The translations under genes were made by a program, and so were the position numbers. A model generated the notes under the pieces. The model was not told the DNA's origin and searched no databases. It saw only the letters and a list, made by a program, of their open reading frames with translations. Of a stretch of DNA of 64,000 bases, positions 40,996 through 49,163 are shown in pieces. The stretch is from Thioalkalivibrio sp. ALJ7. Its GTDB lineage: Bacteria; Pseudomonadota; Gammaproteobacteria; Ectothiorhodospirales; Ectothiorhodospiraceae. The stretch covers positions 62,001-126,000 of the forward strand of contig NZ_AQXQ01000012.1 in assembly GCF_000376865.1 (NCBI RefSeq). Direction: 5' to 3'. Every line of letters starts with the position of its first letter. The first letter of the stretch is position 1.

Positions 40996-42105
40996 CTAGC
41001 GGTTAGCCGGGCGCGGATCGCGCTCGGCGTCGGGTTGGGCGTCCTCGGTGATCTTCACCGGGGTATCATTCTGCAACTTCAGCAGGCCGCCCGCGGCGAC
41101 CCGCTCGCCCGGCTCCAGTCCATCAAGGATGCGCACCAGATCGCCACGGCGTTCACCGGTCTCGATCAGACGCTGCTCGACTCGCAACTGGCCATCGTCG
41201 TCCTCGTTGATCACGAACACCGACTGCCCCCAGGGCGCAAACCGGACCGCCGTCTGCGGGGCCACCACGGCCTCCTCGGCCTCGCCACGATCCAGCGTGA
41301 CGCGGGCAAACTGTCCCGGACGCAAACGCCCCTCCTCGTTCTCCAGACGCGCCTGCACGCGGAACATGCGCGAGGCGGCGCGCACGCGAGGCTCAATGGC
41401 CGTGACTTCGCCGATGAACCGATCGCCGTAGGCGTCCACATCCACGGTCACCTCCTGCCCCAGCGCAACCTCTCCCAAGCGCCGTTCCGGCAGGGTGAAA
41501 TTCACATACAACGGCTGCAGGGCCTCCAGTACCACGATCGGATCGCCTGGGCCAACGAACTGACCAACGTTCACCTCGCGAATGCCCAGCTCGCCCGCGA
41601 ACGGCGCACGCAGGCTCTTCTGACGGATACGGGCCTCCTGCGCCTTCACCGAGGCCTCGGCCTGCTCGGCCTCAGCCACGCGGCGCTGGAACTCGGAATC
41701 GGAGATATCGCGGCGTTCGATCAGGCCACGGGCCCGTTCCAGCTCGCGCCGCGCCAGGCGTTCGGCGGCGCGCAGGTTTTCGAGCTCGGCCTCGTCCAGT
41801 GTGGTATCCAGATCCACCAGCGGATCGCCGGCCTCGACCCGCGCCCCGTTCTCGAAGTGAATGGACTGCACGATGCCCTGTGCCTCAAAACTGAGCGTTG
41901 CGCCCTGCACCGCCTCCAGGCTGCCGATCGCGCGCACCTGGGGGGTCCAGGTATCGGTCGTGACCTCGGCGGCGTTGATGGTTGCCACCGGCTCTTCCAT
42001 CTCGTCGAAGTACTCGCCGATCTGTTGATCCACAAAGGCCTTGAAGCCAAAGATCCCGCCCAGCACGACGGCAACCGCCAACAGCATCAGGATGAAGCGT
42101 TTCAT
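40996..42105 (-). CDS. RND efflux periplasmic adaptor (membrane fusion protein)
   Basis: 369 residues. N-terminal signal anchor (FILMLLAVAVVLGGIFGFKAFV), lipoyl halves SLEAVQGATLSFEAQGIVQ and GELGIREVNVGQFVGPGDPIV, a coiled-coil hairpin between them (ENLRAAERLARRELERARGL ... RRVAEAEQAEASVKAQEARI), then beta-barrel and membrane-proximal domains. No lipobox Cys is seen, so it is probably anchored by its N-terminal helix. Nine bases upstream of the permease gene, same transcript. Confidence 0.94.
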   Translation of the reverse strand: MKRFILMLLAVAVVLGGIFGFKAFVDQQIGEYFDEMEEPVATINAAEVTTDTWTPQVRAIGSLEAVQGATLSFEAQGIVQSIHFENGARVEAGDPLVDLDTTLDEAELENLRAAERLARRELERARGLIERRDISDSEFQRRVAEAEQAEASVKAQEARIRQKSLRAPFAGELGIREVNVGQFVGPGDPIVVLEALQPLYVNFTLPERRLGEVALGQEVTVDVDAYGDRFIGEVTAIEPRVRAASRMFRVQARLENEEGRLRPGQFARVTLDRGEAEEAVVAPQTAVRFAPWGQSVFVINEDDDGQLRVEQRLIETGERRGDLVRILDGLEPGERVAAGGLLKLQNDTPVKITEDAQPDAERDPRPANR

Positions 42106-42183
42106 CGAGTTCTCCCTGGCCTGTCGGGCATCGCCCCACAGGCATGATTACGTGCGTTAACGCCAGCGAGTGGGTCGCTAGCG

Positions 42184-42921
42184 CTACGCAGATTCAGTCG
42201 CGATTCCGGCCACTCGCATGGCCGTCCGGACACGCTCGGTTTCAGCGCGCACTACCGAGGGCTCGTCCGGGTCCAGGCGCGGCTCCCAGCGCCAACCGGT
42301 CATCAGCGCATGGAAGTGGCGGATCAGATGTTCGTAGGGCCGATGGATGTCGTACGCATCCAGCAACCCCTGGGCATTGGCCAAATTCTGCATCCCGACG
42401 TTAAGCGCCCAAGGTCCAAGCCCCATCTCCTCTTCGGAAATCCCCTGCGCCGGCGGTAGGTCGCCGCTCTCGCGGGCCTCCGCCACCACCGCATGGACGG
42501 CTTCGCTAATGGGATTGCCAGCTTCCAGCAATGCGACCCGCCGCGCGGGCGAGACGTTGGCCCACACCACCTCCGTCACCAGGTACTGGACCAGCCGGTG
42601 GTAGTCCGGGTTGGCAGTCGCGAAATCGAGGTCCGACAGTACGATCGCCAGCATCCGCGAGCGCGTCCCCAGCGGTAGCCCCGGTACTTGGGCAAAGCCC
42701 TCGGCTCGGCGATGCGTGCTGCGGGTGGCGACCGCCGCCAGCAAATCCTCTTTGGAGGTGAAGTGCTGATACAACGTCCCGGTCGCATACTCGCAGGCGG
42801 CTGCCAGGCGCGACATCTGCAACGCCAGCAAACCCTCCTCGCGAATCAGCTCGTAGGCCTTTTCGATAAACAGCGCCTCACGCGCCTCGCGCTCGCGCTG
42901 CCTGCGATCCTCGGTACCCAT
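42184..42921 (-). CDS. TetR-family repressor of the RND operon
   Basis: 245 residues from the ATG at 42919-42921 (a GTG just before it is possible). TetR helix-turn-helix: IEKAYELIREEGLLALQMSRLAAACEYATGTLYQHFTSKEDLLAAV. The C-terminal ligand domain is unassigned. It is located directly upstream of, and on the same strand as, the adaptor and permease genes with an 78-base gap, so it most likely represses that operon and responds to an efflux substrate. Confidence 0.9.
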   Translation of the reverse strand: MGTEDRRQREREAREALFIEKAYELIREEGLLALQMSRLAAACEYATGTLYQHFTSKEDLLAAVATRSTHRRAEGFAQVPGLPLGTRSRMLAIVLSDLDFATANPDYHRLVQYLVTEVVWANVSPARRVALLEAGNPISEAVHAVVAEARESGDLPPAQGISEEEMGLGPWALNVGMQNLANAQGLLDAYDIHRPYEHLIRHFHALMTGWRWEPRLDPDEPSVVRAETERVRTAMRVAGIATESA

Positions 42922-42952
42922 CACGGCACCATACCGAACTTGCGCCGATTAT

Positions 42953-42965
42953 TGAACCCTGTTCA
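42953..42965. promoter_or_regulatory. Candidate TetR operator
   Basis: TGAAC-CCT-GTTCA, a perfect inverted repeat with a 3-base spacer, lies 32 bases upstream of the tetR start, where an autoregulatory operator would be expected. Confidence 0.45.
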
Positions 42966-43290
42966 CGAATGTCCCGGAAAATGCACTAGGGCAAGGTCAA
43001 GGACACGTCACAGGAAGACGGGGAGTTGATGAAGGTTGTGGATGTGGATGCGGCTGGGGACCGGGTAGCATCGGGGCATTCCGGCCGCAGCTTAGAGCCG
43101 GGATCTCCCAGGGCTGGCGCTACCTCGGTGGTAACCCCGGGAGATCCCGGATAACGGCTTTGCCGTTTCCGGGATTGTCTGTTGCAGAGGATGTGGCTGC
43201 CCCGCTTTGCGCAATGGCACGCTCGTGCCAATCCTGCCACCAACCGTGCTTAGTCGGCTTCTGCGCCTCGCAGCAGAGACAGGATGGGCG
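42966..43290. repeat. Gene-free spacer with a 12-bp inverted repeat
   Basis: No gene is seen in these 325 bases. The spacer holds a perfect 12-bp inverted repeat (CCGGGATCTCCC 43098-43109 with its complement 43139-43150) and a small hairpin (AACGGC-TTT-GCCGTT, about 43153-43167), followed by a further CCGGGATT half-site. It may be an intergenic repeat of this genome. No function is proposed. Confidence 0.55.
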
Positions 43291-43965
43291 CTATGCACCC
43301 TGGCGCAGGAGGCGCACGATGGCGTCGGCAACGCTCTTGCTGGACTGCGGGTTTTGGCCGGTTACCAGCTTGCCGTCGACCACCACGTGGTCCGCCCAGT
43401 CGTCGGCGGTCTCGACCTCGCCGCCCAGTTCCCCAAGCTTGTCCTGCAACAGGAACGGCATCGCCGTGTCCAGTTGCACCGCCTTCTCCTCGCTATTCGT
43501 AAAGGCCGCCACCTTGCGCCCCTTCACCGCGGAACTGCCGTCCGCCAGCATCGCCCCGACCAGGCATGCAGGCCCGTGACAAACCGCGCCCACAATCTTG
43601 TCGTTCTCCATGAACTCGGCCACCAGGCGCTGGACATGCGGGTTGTCCGGCAGGTCGAACATGGTCCCGTGCCCGCCCGGGAAGAAAATAGCGGCGTAGG
43701 CCCCGTGATTCATGTCCTCATCCAGGGCAATGGTGTCATCCAGGGCCTCCTGGGCCGCGACCACCGCCGGCCCCGAATGACTCGATTCCAGGCTTTTCGG
43801 GTCCAGTGGCACCGGCCCGCCCTTCGGGCTCGCCACCTTGACCTCGAAGCCGGCCTTGCGGAAGCGGTCGTAGGGTTCGGCAAACTCGTCAAACCACACC
43901 CCGGTCGCCTGGCCGGGCGTAATTTCGTCGTGACTCGTCACAACCATCAAAATGGTCCGGCTCAT
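43291..43965 (-). CDS. DJ-1/PfpI-family protein (Hsp31-like)
   Basis: 224 residues from the ATG at 43963-43965, which has AAGGAGG upstream; the longer frame reads across the spacer. Class I glutamine amidotransferase-like fold with FFPGGHGTMFDLPDNP and the nucleophile elbow GAVCHGPACLVG, containing the conserved Cys-His pair; TGVWFDEFAEPYDRFRKAGFEV resembles the Hsp31/HchA type. Members act as glyoxalase III, deglycase or stress chaperones. A monocistronic unit in the middle of unrelated genes; specific activity is unknown. Confidence 0.9.
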   Translation of the reverse strand: MSRTILMVVTSHDEITPGQATGVWFDEFAEPYDRFRKAGFEVKVASPKGGPVPLDPKSLESSHSGPAVVAAQEALDDTIALDEDMNHGAYAAIFFPGGHGTMFDLPDNPHVQRLVAEFMENDKIVGAVCHGPACLVGAMLADGSSAVKGRKVAAFTNSEEKAVQLDTAMPFLLQDKLGELGGEVETADDWADHVVVDGKLVTGQNPQSSKSVADAIVRLLRQGA

Positions 43966-44125
43966 CCTGATACCTCCTTGCTCATCCTGTCTCCGGTGGA
44001 CTCGGTGTATGCATACAGGTTCCTGCTCTCCATGCCTCGCGAACATAAGGAGACATCGAGCGCAGGGAGATACCTGGGAGGGGGAGAATAGAGCAGGCCG
44101 GACCCGAACGGCCCGGCCAGGACCA

Positions 44126-45133
44126 TCAGGCGCGGTAGTACTCGCGATACCACTCGACGAAGCGGGCGATGCCATCTTCTACTTCGGTGGCGGGCGCGTA
44201 GCCCACATCCTGGCGCAGGGCCTCGACATCGGCGTAGGTGTCCGGCACATCGCCTGGCTGCAGCGGAAGAAGGTTCTTCTCGGCTTTCTTGCCGAGACAG
44301 TCCTCCAACACCTCGATGTAGCGCATCAACTCCACCGGCTCGTGGTTGCCGATGTTGTACAGGCGGTAGGGAGCCGCACTGGTGGCAGAATCCGGCTCGT
44401 CCCCGTTCCAGTCCGGATTGCGCGGGGCCACATGGTCCAGGGTGCGGATCACACCTTCGACGATGTCGTCGATGTAGGTGAAATCGCGCCGGTGATGGCC
44501 GTAGTTGAAGACGTCGATCGGCTCGCCGGCCAGGATCTTCTTCGTGAACATGAACAGCGCCATGTCCGGACGACCCCAGGGACCGTAGACGGTGAAGAAG
44601 CGCAGCCCGGTCACCGGCAGGTCATAGAGATGGCTGTAGGTATGCGCCATCAACTCGTTGGCCTTCTTGCTGGCGGCATACAACGAGAGCGGGTGATCGA
44701 CGTTGTCGTGCACCGAGAACGGCATGGTGGTGTTGGCGCCGTAGACCGAGCTGGAACTGGCAAAAACCAGATGCTCCACCCCGTTGTGACGACAACCCTC
44801 CAGGATGTTGCCGAAGCCCACCAGGTTGGTATCGACGTAGGCCGCCGGGTTCTCCAGCGAATAACGCACCCCCGCCTGCGCCGCCAGGTTCACCACCCGC
44901 TCGGGCCGGTGCTCGCGGAAGACCCGCTCCATCGCGGCGCGGTCGGCGATATCCTCGCGCACATCGGTGTAGTTCGCGTGATCCTGGGTGCGCGCCAGAC
45001 GCGCCTCTTTCAGCGTGACGTCGTAGTAATCGTTCAGGTTGTCGACGCCGATCACCTCGTCGCCGCGCTCCAGCAGACGCAGGCTCAGGGCACTGCCAAT
45101 GAAGCCGGCCGAACCGGTCACAAGTACTTTCAT
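44126..45133 (-). CDS. UDP-glucuronate 4-epimerase-type SDR enzyme
   Basis: 335 residues. Extended SDR fold: Rossmann motif [29 protein letters not shown] (typical of UDP-GlcA epimerases), catalytic SSSSVYG and YAASKKANE (YxxxK), [17 protein letters not shown] and [12 protein letters not shown]. Converts UDP-glucuronate to UDP-galacturonate, a precursor for capsule, LPS or exopolysaccharide. It stands alone behind the min genes, four bases after minE, probably on the same transcript. Could supply the polysaccharide synthase at 13-15 kb; that link is speculation. Confidence 0.9.
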   Translation of the reverse strand: MKVLVTGSAGFIGSALSLRLLERGDEVIGVDNLNDYYDVTLKEARLARTQDHANYTDVREDIADRAAMERVFREHRPERVVNLAAQAGVRYSLENPAAYVDTNLVGFGNILEGCRHNGVEHLVFASSSSVYGANTTMPFSVHDNVDHPLSLYAASKKANELMAHTYSHLYDLPVTGLRFFTVYGPWGRPDMALFMFTKKILAGEPIDVFNYGHHRRDFTYIDDIVEGVIRTLDHVAPRNPDWNGDEPDSATSAAPYRLYNIGNHEPVELMRYIEVLEDCLGKKAEKNLLPLQPGDVPDTYADVEALRQDVGYAPATEVEDGIARFVEWYREYYRA

Positions 45134-45137
45134 CGTG

Positions 45138-45401
45138 CTAGTCCCGATCGTCCGGCAGGGTAATGTTCAGTTCGAGGACCTCGCAGTCGCCCTCGCGATC
45201 AACGTTCATTTGTACGGCCTCGTCGTCCACCTGCACGTACTTGCGGATCACCTGCAGCAGCTCCTGCTGCATGGCCGGGAGGTAGTCGGGCCCGGAACGC
45301 GCCGCGCGCTCGCGCGCCACGATGATCTGCAGGCGTTCCTTGGCGACACTCGCGCTCTTCTGCCGCGGCTGGCGGAAGTAATCGAAGATCCCCATGATCA
45401 C
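45138..45401 (-). CDS. minE: Cell division topological specificity factor MinE
   Basis: 87 residues. N-terminal membrane-targeting and MinD-binding part ([31 protein letters not shown]) and C-terminal dimerisation domain ([19 protein letters not shown]). Overlaps minD by four bases. It drives MinD off the membrane and sets up the pole-to-pole oscillation that places the Z ring at midcell. Confidence 0.96.
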   Translation of the reverse strand: MIMGIFDYFRQPRQKSASVAKERLQIIVARERAARSGPDYLPAMQQELLQVIRKYVQVDDEAVQMNVDREGDCEVLELNITLPDDRD

Positions 45402-46207
45402 CCCTTGAACAGGCGCCCGAAGAAGCCCTTCTTCGGTACGTCGACAAAGCGCAGCGGACGTTCCTCGCCCAGGAAGCGTGCAACCGCATCCAAATAGGCC
45501 TGCCCGGCGTCGGATTCCTCGTCCAGCACTACCGGCAAGCCGGCGTTGGACGCATTCAGTACCGCCTGCGATTCCGGGATCACACCGAGGAGTTCGATCG
45601 CGAGGATCTCGCCCACGTCCTCGATGCTCAGCATCTCGCCGCGCTCGGCACGCTCGGCGGAGTAGCGGGTCAGCAGCAGCTTGCCCTCGATCGGCTCGCC
45701 CCCCTGCTCCACCCGGCGGGTTTTGCTCGCAAGAATGCCGAGTATGCGGTCGGAATCGCGCACCGAGGAGACCTCGGGGTTGGTCACCACGATCGCCTCG
45801 TCGGCAAAGTAGGCCGCCATCAGGGCGCCGCGCTCGATCCCGGCCGGGCTGTCGCAGACGATGTAGTCGAAATCCTCGGACAACTCGTTCAGCACACGCT
45901 CCACGCCGTCCTGAGTCAGGGCGTCCTTGTCGCGGGTCTGCGAAGCCGGAAGGATGTACAGGTTGTCCACCCGCTTGTCGCGGATCAGGGCCTGCTTCAG
46001 GTTGGCGTCACCGTTGATCACATTGACGAAGTCGTACACCACGCGACGCTCGCAGCCCATGATCAGGTCGAGGTTGCGCAGACCCACGTCAAAGTCGATC
46101 ACGGCGGTCTTGTGGCCACGCTGGGCCAGGCCGGTGGCAATCGCGGCCGAGGTGGTGGTCTTGCCCACCCCACCCTTGCCGGAGGTAATCACTACGATAC
46201 GTGCCAT
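45398..46207 (-). CDS. minD: Septum site-determining ATPase MinD
   Basis: 269 residues. Deviant Walker [47 protein letters not shown] and a C-terminal amphipathic helix ending [11 protein letters not shown] that binds the membrane. Together with MinC it prevents division at the poles. 91 bases separate it from minC. Confidence 0.97.
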   Translation of the reverse strand: MARIVVITSGKGGVGKTTTSAAIATGLAQRGHKTAVIDFDVGLRNLDLIMGCERRVVYDFVNVINGDANLKQALIRDKRVDNLYILPASQTRDKDALTQDGVERVLNELSEDFDYIVCDSPAGIERGALMAAYFADEAIVVTNPEVSSVRDSDRILGILASKTRRVEQGGEPIEGKLLLTRYSAERAERGEMLSIEDVGEILAIELLGVIPESQAVLNASNAGLPVVLDEESDAGQAYLDAVARFLGEERPLRFVDVPKKGFFGRLFKG

Positions 46208-46298
46208 GTTGGCTGCAGCTCCTTGTCGCCTTGCACGCCGGCGTCGGTACCGTGGCGTGCGGACGGGTTCCTGTCATTCGTCATCGGCGCGTGGCCGG

Positions 46299-47069
46299 TC
46301 AGATCTCCGCGATCTTGAGGCTTTCGCCGTCCAGTGTCACCAGCCGATTCTCGCCGCGCTCCACTTCCGTGATGTCTTCGGCGATCCGGTAATGCCCGGC
46401 AATGGACAGCAACTCCGCATCCAGGCGCCGGCAAAAGATACGCGCCGTCACCAGGCCGCGCACCCCGGCCAGCGCACGCCCACGTAACGGTCCCAACACA
46501 TGGATATGGCCATCCGCCAGCAGTTCTGCCCCCGGCGAGACCGCGCCGGTCACGATCAGGTCGCCCCCACGGGCGTAAATCTGCTGCCCGGAACGCACCG
46601 GCTGATCGACGATCCGGGTCGAGCTATGAACCGCCGACACCGCCGCGGGCGTGCTTTCGCTCTCGGGATCGGCGACCTTCTCGGGCGCCGGGGGCTCGTC
46701 TTCCAGCGGGACCTCGCCGGTGGGCGCGCCGCCACGGCCCCCCAATTGCAATACCGGCAGGACATCGAACAGCTCCGCATAACTTTGCAGGCGTTCGGCA
46801 GCCTCCCCTGCGTGCAACCCGATCAGCTTGAAACCCTCGGCGCGCACGCGCTCGATGGTCGCCTGCAGATCGGACTCCGGGGCCTCCGCCACCGCCTCCA
46901 GATCGAGCACGATGGGCATGTCGCGCATCAACTCAGGGGCCTGTTCGCGACGGGCGGCCAGGGCATTGCCGAGCGTCTGGGGATCGGTCTGGTACACCCG
47001 CAGCACCGAGACCAGCATCATGCGCCCTTTCAGTTCAATGGCCTGGACGGAACTCGGGGTCGCACTCAT
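46299..47069 (-). CDS. minC: Septum formation inhibitor MinC
   Basis: 256 residues. N-terminal domain (AIELKGRMMLVSVLRVYQTDPQTL ... PIVLDLEAV), a Pro/Glu-rich linker (EDEPPAPEKVADPESESTP), and the C-terminal beta-helix domain with RSGQQIYARGGDLIVTGAVSPGAELLADGHIHVLGPLRGRALAG. It inhibits FtsZ assembly when recruited by MinD. First gene of the minCDE-epimerase group. Confidence 0.96.
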   Translation of the reverse strand: MSATPSSVQAIELKGRMMLVSVLRVYQTDPQTLGNALAARREQAPELMRDMPIVLDLEAVAEAPESDLQATIERVRAEGFKLIGLHAGEAAERLQSYAELFDVLPVLQLGGRGGAPTGEVPLEDEPPAPEKVADPESESTPAAVSAVHSSTRIVDQPVRSGQQIYARGGDLIVTGAVSPGAELLADGHIHVLGPLRGRALAGVRGLVTARIFCRRLDAELLSIAGHYRIAEDITEVERGENRLVTLDGESLKIAEI

Positions 47070-47206
47070 CAGATCGGCTGGCTCGCTGGCAGTGGCACAT
47101 AGATCAAAAGAGATAACGTCCGGAATCAGAGACGCCGGACCGGTGCGCTTTATAGCGCGGAGGGGGAAAGCACAGCAAGGGACGCGGGGCCGCCAAGGTG
47201 GCCGAG

Positions 47207-47980
47207 TCAGCCGCGGGGCGGCCCCGGAATCAGCGTGTTGGTGCGGCGCACGTAGTCGGCGTACCCGGGTCGCGATTCATGCAGACGTCTTTCCAGCAAC
47301 GTGACGCCGGACACACGCAGGATCAGCAGGATCATCAGGACCGCCGAGGGCACGGCCCACCAGCCACCGGCGGCCAGGGCCAGCAGACCGAACCCGACCC
47401 AGACCACGATCTCGCCGAAGTAGTTGGGATGACGGCTGTAGCGCCAAAGCCCGCGATCCATCACCTGCCCGCGGTTGCCCGGGTCGCGGCGAAAACGCGC
47501 CATCTGGGCATCGGCCACCGCCTCGAACCACAACCCCACGCCCCAGGCCAGAAGCCCGGCGACAGCCAGCGGCCACCTTAGGCCATCGGCCTGAATCACG
47601 GCGAGCATGGGCAGGCCGATCACGGCCACCAGCGCGCCCTGCAGCCAGAAGATCGTCACCAGACTGCGTGCGGCGAAGGCCGTGTCACTGCGCCCTGCCC
47701 GCATGTCGGTATAGCGCCCGTCCTCGCCATGCCCCCAGTTGCGCCAGACAATAAAGGCAGACAGACGCAAACCCCATAAGAACACCGGGACCACGATCCA
47801 CAGCCCCTGTAGCGGCCAGCCGGCCAGGCCCCACCACACCAACGTGACCAGCACGAAGCCCAGCCCCCAGTAGCGGTCCACCAGGCTGGCATCGCGACGC
47901 ACCACACTGGCCGCCCAGGCCCCCGTCATCAGGGCCAGGGCCGCGCCCAGCCCGGCGAGAAATACCGCCCAGCCTGCCAC
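47207..47980 (-). CDS. DUF1295 membrane reductase-like protein
   Basis: 257 residues, about seven membrane helices. DUF1295 (steroid 5-alpha-reductase-like) signature: SLVDRYWGLGFVL at the N-terminus and RGLWRYSRHPNYFGEIVVWVGFGLLAL in the C-terminal half, the NADPH-binding type motif of the family. Starts three bases after the stop of the methyltransferase gene, so it is translationally linked to it. It probably reduces a double bond in a lipid made or modified by the partner; the substrate is unproven. Confidence 0.87.
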   Translation of the reverse strand: MAGWAVFLAGLGAALALMTGAWAASVVRRDASLVDRYWGLGFVLVTLVWWGLAGWPLQGLWIVVPVFLWGLRLSAFIVWRNWGHGEDGRYTDMRAGRSDTAFAARSLVTIFWLQGALVAVIGLPMLAVIQADGLRWPLAVAGLLAWGVGLWFEAVADAQMARFRRDPGNRGQVMDRGLWRYSRHPNYFGEIVVWVGFGLLALAAGGWWAVPSAVLMILLILRVSGVTLLERRLHESRPGYADYVRRTNTLIPGPPRG

Positions 47981-47983
47981 TCG

Positions 47984-49021
47984 CTAGGCCTCGGGCCGGC
48001 GAAACAGGATGTGCGAAACAAACCACTCGTTGCCGTCGCGATAGGCGAACAGCTCGGCGCAGGCCATATAGAACATGCGCCAGCGCTGGAACCACAACCC
48101 CGCGTCCTGCTCGCCATAGGTCTGTTCGAACAGGGGCATCAGCTCGGCCTTGGCGGTGTCCTGGCGCTCCAACCAGGCATTCAGGGTGCGCGCGTAGTGC
48201 AGGCCGTTCACCCGCCACTGGCGGGCCACCCGCAAATCGTCCTGGAAGTGCCGCGCCAGGTCATCCGATGGCATCAGCCCGTCGCGGAAGAAGTACTGCC
48301 CCATCCAATCGTGGGCACCCTCGCTCTCGAAGAAGTACGCGAATTCGCGGTGAGCAAAGACGTGCATGAAGAACTGGCCACCCGGGCGCAGCCAGGTCGA
48401 TATCCGCCGCAACAGCTCGGGCCAGTTACGCATGTGCTCGAACATCTCCACCGAGACCACCCGGTCGAAGCCGGTCCGATCCGGTGCGAAGGTATTCATG
48501 TCGGCGGTCACAATCGTCAGGTTGTCCAACCCACGGGCATCGCGCCGCGCCTCAATAGAGGCCCGCTGCGTCGCGGAATTGGATACCGACACAATGCGCG
48601 ACCCGGGGTATTGCTCCGCCATCCACAGTGACAGCGAACCCCAGCCACAACCCAGCTCAAGCACCTGTTGCCCATCTTCCAGGCCGGCCCGCTCGCAGGT
48701 CAGCTGCAGCATGCCGGCCTCCGCCGCTCGCAGGTCGTCCACACCCTCGGGCCACCAGGCGCAGGAGTACTTCAGCCAGGGCCCCAGGCAGCGCTCGAAG
48801 TATTCCGTAGGGACCTCGTAGTGCTGCTCGTTGGCCACCTCGGTGGACAGCGCCACGGGTGCCGCTCGCATCGCCTCGATCAAGGCGTAACGACGTTCCA
48901 TCGCCTCCTCGGCCGGGGCCCCGCTTTCGCGTAGTCGCTCGGCCAGCAACCGCCGAATCCCGGCCCGTACCAGCGGGTCGGGCATGCGCCCTTGTTCCGC
49001 CCACTCGATCATATGCTGCAT
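47984..49021 (-). CDS. Cyclopropane-synthase-like SAM methyltransferase
   Basis: 345 residues from the ATG at 49019-49021; an ATG 78 bases further upstream is possible but adds a polar tail. CFA-synthase family: EVPTEYFERCLGPWLKYSCAWWPE, the SAM-binding QVLELGCGWGSLSLWMAEQYPG, and DRVVSVEMFEHMRNWPELL. The C-terminus RRPEA is shorter than in classical Cfa. Family members add a methyl or methylene group across cis double bonds of membrane phospholipids. Paired with DUF1295, which suggests methyl-branched rather than cyclopropane fatty acids. Confidence 0.88.
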   Translation of the reverse strand: MQHMIEWAEQGRMPDPLVRAGIRRLLAERLRESGAPAEEAMERRYALIEAMRAAPVALSTEVANEQHYEVPTEYFERCLGPWLKYSCAWWPEGVDDLRAAEAGMLQLTCERAGLEDGQQVLELGCGWGSLSLWMAEQYPGSRIVSVSNSATQRASIEARRDARGLDNLTIVTADMNTFAPDRTGFDRVVSVEMFEHMRNWPELLRRISTWLRPGGQFFMHVFAHREFAYFFESEGAHDWMGQYFFRDGLMPSDDLARHFQDDLRVARQWRVNGLHYARTLNAWLERQDTAKAELMPLFEQTYGEQDAGLWFQRWRMFYMACAELFAYRDGNEWFVSHILFRRPEA

Positions 49022-49163
49022 ATGCTGGAATCCCCCGCCTCGATGGATCGTTGACCCGGGGATACGGGAGCGGTTCCCCGACTCGTGAAGTACGCGCACG
49101 GCATAGAGGTCACACGTGCAGCCGCAGGGGTGCTAGATTGTGACTTGGACCAGCTGCAAACCC

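Noticed and set aside
43952-45163. 403-codon plus-strand frame opposite the epimerase gene
   Set aside because: Antisense to a gene with complete SDR motifs; the composition is that of a complement of coding DNA.
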